The notes under the pieces are model-generated. The model made no database searches and had not been told where the DNA came from. It saw only the letters and a program-made list of their open reading frames with translations. Both the position numbers and the translations under genes were made by a program. Positions 54,428 to 64,000 of a DNA stretch of 64,000 nt are shown in pieces. Source of the stretch: Diatrype stigma (lineage: Eukaryota; Ascomycota; Sordariomycetes; Xylariales; Diatrypaceae); assembly GCA_022225965.2 (NCBI GenBank), contig JAKJXP020000052.1:62001-126000 (forward strand). Direction: 5' to 3'. Within the stretch, counting starts at the first letter, position 1. The number at the start of each line of letters is the position of its first letter.

Positions 54428-57400
54428 TCACAAGCCAAGATCGTAGTAAATGCACTTGGTCGTCCGGAAATTGTAGACAAAGGCGTGTCGGACGCCGCCG
54501 CCGCCGCTGCCGAGGCCCTGCTCCCAGCTCGTGCGCCAGCTGGCCAGCATGTCGTGGATCTCGCGGACGTAGCGCTTCTCGTTCTTGTCGACGGACTGCT
54601 CGACGCGGCGCCAGCGCTCGGGGTCCGACAGGGGCGCGTCGCGGACGAGGTCGAGCACGGCGTCCGACGTCTCCACGGCCGCGATGGGCCCGTCCAGGAA
54701 CCCGCGCAGCAGCGCCGCCGCGTTCGCCTGCGCCTGCTCGATCACCATTTGCCGGTTGAACTTCTTCGACCGCGTCCCCGCCACCAGCACCCGCACGTCC
54801 TGCTCGCTATTAGCGGTGAAAGACGCGCCGGCACTGCCGCCTGCTTGGTGGTGGTGGTGGGCGCCCGCCGCGCCGCCGCCGCCGGAGCCCGAAGAGGTGC
54901 CGCCGGCCGCGGCTTCGTGCTGCCTGGCACCGGCTGTGTGGTGCCGGGAGCCGCGCTCGCGCAGGGCCGTTCGCAGCCAGGAGAAGAGCTCCGTCATAGG
55001 TATCTCGAGATCAGGGACGTCCTTCCGGTCCATCGTCTTGATCTTCAGCACTGAGTCTTGTTTAATCATAATAATCCAAGAATAGGTCTCGTCGCGGTTC
55101 CTCAAGACGAGCTCATCTGGGGTTCGCGCGTCATTCGCCAGCTCGGCGCTGACGTCGTGAGACCACAAGGCCGATAGGACCTGAACACCGGTGCTACGTA
55201 GAACTTCGGGATCGAAACTTGCGACGAGTACATCGCACTAGAGATGGGTTGATTAGCCGCTAGAACTGTGTCAAAAAACTGCTGATTTCCACCCACCCGT
55301 TTCGTATTGTTGAAGATTCCTTGGGGTTCTTCCTCTGGCTTTTTCAAGAAAGCCTTTCCACTCCCACCCTTGGGATACCGTGCAAGCTTTTCCCAAGCCA
55401 AACTGAAACCGACAGCATGGAGTCCTTCGGCCTGGTTGCCGATCTTGGGGCGATGCGCTCTGATGAGACCGTCGTAGCGTCCACCAGCAGCAAATACGTC
55501 TCTCCCCTTTTTATCTACAATGCATTGGAAGAGCAGGCCACCAGAGAAGAAGTTTTCCTTGAGGCTGCTGAGCGGATTGATATAAATCTTTGCATGGACA
55601 CCAAGGCGTTTCGTATACTCCACGACAGCTTTCAAGTGGGCCAGTGTTGATTGCAGCCGCTCGTACATGGAACTTCCCTCGAATATAGCTTTGAGTCTTG
55701 TGATCGCCTTCCCTGGAGTATCTGCAAAATGTTAGCCTCCGTTTGGCCTATAGTTGAGGCGTTCATATGGACTTTACCTCGGAAGTCAAATCGCATCAGA
55801 TCATCGATACTCGTCCCCGATATACCGATGAGAGGTGATCGAAGCTCCGCTCGTATTTTCTGGAACGTCCACGAATAAATATTGAGCTTACTCAATGTGT
55901 TCGCAACAGACTGGCGCGCATTCAAGCCCACGTTGCAGAACTCGAAGATAAGTTGTAACAAGTCTGAATGGCCAAGATGGAAGCACATTGGCGATCGGGA
56001 AGGAAACGAGTCGACAATCTCATCAAGGACCTTGATCGCCTCAGCTTCTTTCAGGGCCAAGTCTAGCGTATTCTCGGAAATAATGTCGAAATCAACCTCT
56101 CCAAACATGACGGGCTGTCCACCGTTATGCTTATCCCTGTATACACTCCCAAAAGTAAATGACTTGCGGACCACAGGCTTACTTAGTTTTGCAAGCGTTC
56201 TGGCACTCCCCAGCATTAGGTCGTATGGTAGTTGGACGACAGTGCCATTTTGATCCAATAGCTGAACAATATCATTGATTGAAGAGTAATGTGAGGATAG
56301 CGGGTACAGAGAGTTCCTAGCTGTTTCAACAGCTCCATGATGTCGGAATATGGCTGTAAGTTCCTCTTTTACCACTCCCTGGTGGAAAAGCTCGGTGGGG
56401 GTTGGCTGTGTCATCGACATGTCATACGTATAGTCCTTGGTAGGCTCCAGTGACTGAGAGAACAATGTCGAGACAACTTTCGGATAGTACGGGGACGCAT
56501 TGCTAGTCAGACTTGCAAGTGCTCTTCGTGTAGTCTCATCCTCCATTTGGATTGGCAGCTTGCCGCTCCGGAGAAGGTCGGCGCTTGATGGGCGTTGCTT
56601 CACATCATGCGTGACCAGGGATTGGATTATGTCAGTCTGGACTTGATCTGTTGGTTTGAAATCGGTAGGAAGAAGGCAGAGGGTGCCCAGATTCCCAAGC
56701 TTCTCAGCTCTTTCCATCCCCAACATAGGGTGGTAACACATCTCGAAGAACATAACCCCCAAGGAGTACATCTGCGACGATTAGCATGTTTCTTTGAATA
56801 TCTGGTGCGTTTATCGGAAGGCTTACATCAACTTTCGACGTGTATGATCCCCTCCCTGCTCTACGGACCTCGGGTGCTACATAGTAAGACGTACCGATAC
56901 TCCTTGTCATATCGTTCGAGTCGGTGTTGTCTGCCACAGCTTTGTCGAGAGCGAATTGGCCAGTTGTTGCGAGTCCAAAATCACCAATTTTGACATTATT
57001 GGAACCGTCTGGACCAAGTCCAATGAAGATGTTTTCCGGTTTCAGGTCGCGATGGACAATATTAAGCCCGTGGATGTGGACCAGGCCTTCGAGGATCTGA
57101 CGGAACAAACGCCAGACCTCTTCAGTGTTGTGCCACATGTTTCTCTGTATAAGATCCCGCAATGTCTAATATCATAATGGTTAGATACTTGTTTCAAGTG
57201 AGTAGGATGTTAGGGTCCTGGAACATTACCCTTTTGTCGCAATACTCCATGGAGATATACATTATGGTCTTAGAACGTCTTTGATCGCCTCGCATTTTTG
57301 TCGGTGACGGCGCGTTTGCTAATCGATCTTTCACCGAAGAGGTCTCCTCATCTGAACTGTCATCTAGATCTTCGTCATCCTCATCGTCATCTTCGCTCTC

Positions 57401-59563
57401 GGAATCGTCAGACCCAGATTCGATGTTTGGATAACCACTTGAAGAGATAAAGTCCAGACCCCCTGCACTGGTGGTAAACTGTATGTCAATGTTTTGCGAC
57501 ACGGTGTCTTCGGATTCCTCATCGTCGGAGTCCTCGGTGGATACCTCGTCTTCTGAATCAGAAAGATCAGGTATCTCCTCTAACCACGTGTTGTAATACC
57601 TGACTACTGCAGGATGACTGATTTGAGATAGCAGCCTGACTTCCTTCAATACCTCTGTCAGGCTAGATTGGGATCTCTGCGTGATCTTTTTGATGGCATA
57701 TATCTGGCCGTCAAGCTTCTTCCTCGCCTTGACGACTTCACCAAAACCACCTTTACCTAATCTCCCCTCTTCAACAAAATCCTCTGTATACCTAGAGAGT
57801 GTTTGACGGCGAGTACTAGAGTCTCGCCGCCTTGAACGAATCGGGAAACCAGGAGACAGAGAGTTCATAGACTGAGGGGGGAGAAGGGGGGAAGTGTCTT
57901 CAAGTAGAACCGGCGCATCGGTGGCGAGGAACTCACTGGAGCTCAGTTCGAATGCGCGAGGCCGCTTCTTGGGGTCCGATTTGAAGAATCTGGCAACGAG
58001 CTCATGTAGAGGACTAGATAGAGAAAGGGTTCCCATGAGGGCTGCTGGGGATTGATATCTTTGGAAAACATCTAGACCAAAGATCATTTGCAAGAAAACA
58101 ACACCAAGATCCCACACATCTGTCTTCTGAGTGAACTGGGGTCTTGATTGACCGGCAATTTCTGGTGGAATCCAATAAGCAGATCTGGCAACACTGGTTG
58201 GCGATATCAGTGAAGACTTCCGACAGATTGTATGCATCTCTTTCTGATAGGCCACATCTGCAAGCTTCGGTACAACATTACCTGTTGACTCTCTGAATAG
58301 CAGTATGTTTGCAGCATGGATGTCTTGATGGATGATACCATTGTTATGTAGGTGGCCCAGCGCAGTCAGGAGATCGGTAGTCCAGGAACGAACCCTTCCG
58401 ATGGCGAGCTGGCCAGAAAGATCGAGGAGCTCATCTAGTGATCCTTTGTCTGCAAGTGGCATCAACACCCGCGCAGTCCAAGACAACGCGCCCGACTCAT
58501 CGCCTGTGTTTTCTCGGTCGATGCGGAAATTCAGGAGTTCAACAATGTTGTGATGGGAGACCTTCTTTACTGCCTCAAGCTGACCCTCGAGGACTTGCAA
58601 TTGCTTTTTAAATTGAGCCAACTCCTTCGAGGTAGATCGAAGCTCGAATTCTTTAAGTGCAAGGCTGGGACAGTCACGTCCATGAGGAAGATCCGGCCAG
58701 ACCAGGTATGTGGTTGCAACCTGCCCCTTTCGAAATTTGACGCTCCCTACCACAGCATCGAAAAGGAAGACAGTTCCGGCGGAGTTATTAATCTCACACA
58801 TCTGATCGAATTCGACTTTGCTAGCCTCGGAGAGGCGTGAGTCTTCAGAGGCATAATTCGTAGTCGAAGGACGCCTGTTCCTTTTCTTGGACTCTTTGGC
58901 TTTGGTTCGTTGCCTCTCGACCTCCTTCTGTATCATGTCTTGCATCATACGCTCTTCTTCCTTGGCGGCATCCTGTCTCTTGCGTTCTTCCTCTTCCTGT
59001 TGCTCCCGCGCTTGTCTTGCCAGCTCCGCTTCATGAGCCGCGCGTTCTTCCTCTAGAGACCGCTCGACACCCTGGGCTCTAGCCTGAGCTGCGTCTTCCA
59101 AGATATCCTGGATACCCTGGGTCAATTCAAACAAGATGGGTTCGCCTTGAGCGGATGCGACCAAGGTCTTGGGTTTTGTCTCAATAAATCTCTGCAGCTT
59201 GAACGCCGTTGACTCACGGATATTCCCTTCATCCTTGAGACTGAGAAGTGGAGCGGACCTTGGGTATGTAGCCGTAAGAACCACACCGAGCGTGACGGCT
59301 AGGTCCTGGTCTGACAATGCCCTGACTCGGATATCGAAGGAAGGGTCCGACTTCTTCCAAGCAGTGTTGGCAGCTTTGTGTTCAATGAAGTCGTCTCCAT
59401 AGATGGACTGAAGAACCATGATCTCTTCATTCTGAATGCTCACATATTCCGTCTTGTTACCGGCATCAGGAGTGGTGGGCTTCAGCCCTGGAAAGCTCAG
59501 GTCGCCGGCATTTTTCTTGTTGGGCTGGGATGGAGCTTTCTGTGGTTTGGATTTCCACGCCAT
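54428..59563 (-). CDS. GCN2: eIF2-alpha kinase GCN2 (cpc-3)
   Basis: Five exons (59563-57230, 57165-56827, 56771-55778, 55721-55297, 55237-54428) with introns of 64, 55, 56 and 59 bp give 1633 aa, the family's usual size. GCN2 senses uncharged tRNA on the ribosome and phosphorylates eIF2-alpha during amino-acid starvation. Domains in order: RWD (about 38-155, QNEEIMVLQSIYGDDF), a Glu/Arg coiled coil (about 165-235), and a pseudokinase (about 250-570, with HQDIHAANIL and DVA for DFG). The active kinase follows (about 597-960; GKGGFGEV, catalytic Asp in HRDLKPEN at 818, DFG at 840, activation loop MTRSIGTSYYVAPEV). Then come a HisRS-like domain (about 1010-1460, FTFGSVYRD, GGRYDGL, CDVLVASFD) and a C-terminal ribosome/dimer domain. 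An acidic insert splits the kinase N-lobe, as in other GCN2s. A Gly/His-rich insert lies near residue 1480. Confidence 0.96.
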
Positions 59564-60781
59564 CGTGATGTGATAGTGGAATTGAGATCCAGTACGAAGT
59601 ATTCAGTGCGGGTTCGGTCAGGGGAGGACAAAACGAACGAAGTAAGACTATCACAGCTAAAAGCTGTGGGCCCAATCACTGAGTTGGAGACATCGCCTTT
59701 GTGATGATGGGAAAAGCAGTACAGCCGAGATAATGGTGTCGAGTGAGAAGGTATTCACGTAGAACCTCATCCAGCCCTTACCTTGGTTCTGCTTGGTGTC
59801 CTTCGCACTTAAGTCACCTACCTACAGTTCTGGGTACTTTAGATTCTAGCGGGTTATCTGCCCTAGCTACTAGCTGTCCAGCTGCCTAGGGATGTCGATT
59901 GTCAGGTGGTGGAGCAAACTACGCTAAGCAGACTAGGTGATCTATTCACCTATACGTATAATCATTATATCGTATATACTTACTTAAGTAACTATACCCT
60001 TAGTGTAACTCCCTCCAGGAAGCAATGGTGTCGTGTGGTAACAATCGAGCTTGTTCCCAAAGCAAAGCAAACATTCTGTCTCATGTTTGATGGCCTCGAT
60101 GTTGTTCAACTATACCTACATATGTCATGTGTGTGGTGAAGTAAAAGATAGCGCCTTTCCTGGAGGCCTTCGTCATAACGCAGCCTGTAGCTGTGTAAGT
60201 TACCACTAGTTAGGTGGTACCTGCCTAATTACATAGGTACTATAGTAGCGGACTCGTCGGGAGCTTGGGCCATCCAATGCAACCTTGAACCTCGAATCGA
60301 CATCAGCTGCATCATCCTCAAGCTGCCAAGCTCCCGGCTGCCCCTCCCCTCAAGAAAGTATCATAAAGCACGGGCAGAGAACATTCCTTCAAGTTCACTA
60401 CCTACTTAACTTCCACTTCTCACCTACGTAAAATAGCGGACTCCTTGAGGTCTAACCATGAGGCTGTCGCTGCTCCTCAAAGTGTCCACAAACAATCGAC
60501 TTGGTTGATTGCAAGTCACGTCGATCTGACTATACATTCGCGTCTCCAGGCCGTTACCAACCAGTCTTGCCCCCAGCCCCCTTGGCGACCCTCCTTGATA
60601 TCTACTAGCTATAGGCCCCCCACATCTCTACGTGTCTCACTCTCTCCCGTCACTCTCATGCGCTGCGACTGGCCATAGCTGTACTCGGCTGGCTGGCTAT
60701 ACTTCCTTGTAGGCCTCTTCATTGGCGGTGCGCTGCTTTATCTTGCAGTTCGTCGAACCCATCAGAGCCCATCAGCGAACC
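59564..60781. other. Divergent intergenic region between GCN2 and the vacuolar protease gene
   Basis: About 1.2 kb that must contain both promoters. No gene seen. It holds ACCTACCTA microsatellite pieces (about 59817) and several TACC/GGTA motifs. Short frames at 60445-60678 have no recognisable domain. Confidence 0.5.
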
Positions 60782-63780
60782 ATGGCTTTCCCCAACCCCC
60801 TTGCCTTCAAACCATTCGCCGTAACCTTTTGGACGACCGTTACTTATCTCGCTCTGCTCGTCCCGCTCCTCGTGATCCACGAGTCCGTTCCGCCTCCACC
60901 TACTGATCCGGTGCCCTATCCCGGCATCAACCTCACTAGCGCTTGGCTTGATTTGACCGTACTTACCCGCTATTACCACCCATTCAACAGTCGGGCGAAC
61001 GACGGCGTTCACGACTGGCTCCTCGACCGGTTGGACGGTATTAAGCAAAGAAATGTCGCCGACGATTCCGATGTGGTAATTTTCGAGGACCTGACCTCGA
61101 ATGTGACCGTAGCCGATTCCTCGCCCACCTCTGACGTTGGTTTTGCGACCTATTTCGAAGGAACAAACATCCTCGTGTATATTCGTGGCAAGGATGACCC
61201 TCGAGGGCCATGGTGGGAAGATGGGCGGGCACATACAGACAAAGTGATTGGTAAGGGTGGTGTCTTGATGAATGCCCATTACGACTCGTATGTTCAAAAC
61301 ATGATCATTTCAACATTTCTTCAGCTAATGCAGAGCGTAGTGTTTCCACCGGGTATGGAGCGACAGACACTGGCATGGGAGTCGTGTCATTGTTGGCCCT
61401 GGTAGACTACTTCTCACGTCATGAGAACCAACCTCACCGAGGTATCGTTGCCTTGTTCAACAACAATGAGGAAGATTGGCTTTGGGGTGCAAGAGCTTTT
61501 GGCCAAAGCCCATTTTTACCCTTTTGCCATACGTTTCTGAATCTTGAAGGAGCAGGCGCTGGAGGGCGCGCTACCTTGTTTCGAGCAACTGATGCTGAAG
61601 TGGTGAGAGCGTTCAAGGGCAACCAACATCCTTTTGGGACTGTAGTCTTCTCTGATGCATTCGCTACCGGGGCTATCAGGAGTGGAACAGATTACTCCAT
61701 CTTCCATGATGCTTTTGGCCTCCGTGGCTTAGATGTAGCCTTTTACCGACCTCGTGCACGGTACCACACTAATCAAGACGACGTCAGACACACCTCTAAA
61801 GCCAGCCTCTGGCATATGCTCGGCAACTCCCTTGACACAATGAAACGTCTTTCGGGTGACACTGGCGAGACTTTCATCGGCAGCCGTCCAGATGAAGATC
61901 GCAAAAAGGTGTCCAATGGCAACCCTACTGACGGTGTTTGGTTCGACATCTTTGGCAAGGCATTTGCTGTTTTCGGGCTCAGGACGATGTTTGCCTGGTC
62001 TTTAACTCTCTTGATCGCCTCACCCCTGATCTTGGTCGCAATGACATATGTCCTAGTCAAACAGGACAAATACTACTACTTCTCGGCGAGGAAACGTGTC
62101 GATGACGATGACACGTTGGAGCCGGTCAAGCTTGGTGGCCGGAAAGGAATTGTGAGGTTTCCTTTAGCTTTGGTCATTGCGGCGGCACTTGTCATCGGCG
62201 CCGCATACCTAATCACGAAAATCAACCCATTGGTGATTTATGGCAATGAGTACACTGTCTGGGCCATGATGCTATCTCTATTCTACTTCGTGTTTTGGAC
62301 GATTATGGCCGGGGCAAATTTTGTACGGCCTAGTGCTCTACATCGAGGTTATGCCATATTTTGGCTCTTCATTATCGGATGGGCTTTCTTAGTTGCCAAT
62401 ACTGTTTTCGAAGATCGACATCGAGTTGCGGCTGGGTACATTTTTGTCTTTTTTCAGGCTGCTACCTTTCTCGCGAGCTTTATTGCTTTGTGTGAACTCT
62501 TCACATTACCTACAAAGTCATCCTTCGCGCGCCGCACAGACGACACAAATGACGTCGGGCCTCAACAACATGCGGACCCTGCTGCTGACAATCAAGTTTC
62601 GCCGGACCACAGCGAGATAGAAGAACATGAAGAAGAGGAATCGGAGCCTCCGGCTGCGACAGAAAGCACCCCTCTAATAGGAGCGGGTTCCGGACAAAAT
62701 GGCCGGAGAACAACATTCAGCACAACATATCGGCGTTCCATTGCAGCAATAGCGCAAAATGTTACTGTGTCTGATGATGAGAAGGGTGAGCCCTACGAAT
62801 TTGAGCAAGCGTGGTCAGCTAAACTCCCTGGCTGGGTTTGGATCCTGCAGTTTCTGCTCCTTGGGCCCTTCCTGGTCATCCTCACTGGCCAGATTGGTCT
62901 CGTACTCGTGTCCTCAGTTTCTCAGACTGGCGCCGACGGGTCAAGCCTTCTTCTGCCTCATCTACTGATCGCATTCTTCAGCATACTCCTGCTATTACCG
63001 CTCACACCCTTCGTTCACCGGATCACTCATCACATTCCTATGTTTCTGCTTGTGGTGTTCATTGCCACCTTAATCTACAATCTTGTAGTCTTTCCATTTT
63101 CCCCATCGAGTAGATACAAGCTCTACTTCCAGCAGAGTATTGACCTCGATACTGGCGCTTCGACAGTTAACTACGTAGGGCTCGAGGAATACGTCAAACT
63201 AGCAGTTGCTGAGCTTCCATCAGCCATGGGCAAGGACGTGAATTGCACTACTAGCGGGCGTAAATCTGGACTTACTGCTTGCTCATATGACGGCTCAAGC
63301 GTCCTGCCGAAAGTCGTCAAGGCCCCTGCGGATGGTGCTTCCTTACAAGGTAACTTCACGGATTGGGTGACATATAACATCACCCGTGGGGAGAATAGCA
63401 ATAAGATCACGATGGATATCAACGCGACGGAGACGAGATCATGTGCGATCACGTTCGATAAACCGATATCCTCCTTCAGAGTCTACGGCGGCAATGCACC
63501 AGATGAGCGCCTTGGAACCATGCCTAAGGGGGGTTTCAACAAGCTGACTCTGTACCGTCGGGACTGGAGCACCCCGTGGAAAGTTGATGTAGAGTTGAAG
63601 AAGGATGATTCCGGCAGGGATTCTGAAATCGAAGGCCGGATCTCATGCGGTTGGGACGATGCCAATACGCCGGGGACCATCCCAGCGTTTGACGAAGGCA
63701 TCAAGTTTGCTCCGGCCTGGGTGGCCCTTAGCAAGCTGGGATCTGGACTCTGCGAGGGCAGCAAGGCGTTTAAAGCATAA
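60782..63780 (+). CDS. PFF1: Vacuolar membrane zinc protease, M28 family (Pff1-like)
   Basis: Two exons, 60782-61287 and 61341-63780, with a 53 bp intron, give 981 aa, the expected family length. The splice rebuilds NAHYDSVSTGYGATDTGMG, the first zinc-ligand motif. It is a vacuolar membrane aminopeptidase-like enzyme with a lumenal catalytic domain. Residues 1-30 contain the first membrane span (AVTFWTTVTYLALLVPLLVIHE). Metal ligands and catalytic residues come from HYD, DTG, NNNEEDWLWGA (Glu-Glu), NLEGAGAGG and YHTNQDDVRHTS. Roughly eight more membrane spans follow from about residue 380, separated by an acidic cytosolic loop (about 560-660) and ending in a lumenal beta-rich domain with NxS/T glycosylation sites (NCTTSG, NFTDW, NITRG, NATET). 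It is divergent from GCN2. Confidence 0.95.
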
Positions 63781-64000
63781 TAACAAGAAGGCGGTTGGCA
63801 CTGTTACTTGTGAGTCTTGCACATAGATGCACATAGAGGTATTAATGATATTGCATCTATTACAGCTTGTAATCCTACTTGTGGTACACTGTTTCATGTG
63901 TTCCATGGAATATGCATAGAAAGTCTATACCATAATAAGTCCGTAGGTAAAGTCCAGCTTTCAGATCCTGCGGGTTGCTCAAGCTCGAGACAGCGGTTCT

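Noticed and set aside
1..64000. tRNA or rRNA genes
   Set aside because: I looked for box B-like GTTCGA/TTCGA contexts (for example near 33699 and 40651) but none had a matching acceptor stem or box A; a tRNAscan run would be decisive.
1..64000. Secondary-metabolite gene cluster
   Set aside because: Oxidases, a reductase and a P450 are present, but no polyketide synthase, NRPS, terpene cyclase or pathway-specific regulator was found in the window.
1..64000. CRISPR array, riboswitch or bacterial operon signals
   Set aside because: Repeats seen are microsatellites or inverted elements; gene structure is eukaryotic throughout.

Overview
This is a window of a filamentous ascomycete nuclear genome (Pezizomycotina, probably Sordariomycetes; order not resolvable by eye). 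The reasons are genes broken by 49-229 bp GT-AG introns, GC-rich coding DNA next to more AT-rich spacers, fungal-type families (DUF6594, GCN2/cpc-3, vacuolar M28 protease, fungal P450 and flavoprotein monooxygenases), and spacers full of short GGTA/TACC microsatellites and TACGGAGTA-like motifs. There are no operons, ribosome binding sites, CRISPR arrays or prokaryotic elements.

Left part (1-18.6 kb). A type II inositol-polyphosphate 5-phosphatase (minus strand, cut by the window edge) is divergent from the mRNA-decapping cofactor DCP1. Then comes an accessory-looking stretch: a high-GC coding relic (5.9-6.2 kb), an intracellular GH43 beta-xylosidase, an interstitial TTAGGG tract, an amino-acid permease, a small four-helix membrane protein, an orphan 149-residue protein, a four-exon DUF6594 membrane protein and a second amino-acid permease.

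Middle (18.9-40.5 kb). A cyclin H/Ccl1-type TFIIH cyclin is followed by an inverted-repeat (MITE-like) element, a five-exon flavin monooxygenase, a nitroreductase-like protein with a mitochondrial-type leader, a stand-alone FAD/NADPH reductase of the cytochrome P450 reductase superfamily, a salicylate-hydroxylase-like FAD monooxygenase and a cytochrome P450. The last three lie within 12 kb and could form an oxidative module, though 2-4 kb spacers separate them.

Right part (42-63.8 kb). A 1498-residue, mostly disordered protein ends in a methyltransferase-like domain. A probable unreported 82-residue two-exon gene sits near 48 kb, followed by about 6 kb without a convincing gene. Then come the complete eIF2-alpha kinase GCN2 (five exons, 1633 aa), divergent from a vacuolar membrane M28 metalloprotease (PFF1 type, 981 aa).

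The conserved genes cover phosphoinositide turnover, mRNA decapping, transcription/cell cycle, translational control and the vacuole. The rest is sugar/amino-acid scavenging and redox chemistry. I see no complete secondary-metabolite cluster (no PKS, NRPS or terpene synthase). Exon boundaries were derived by hand from frame continuity, GT-AG sites and family conservation.
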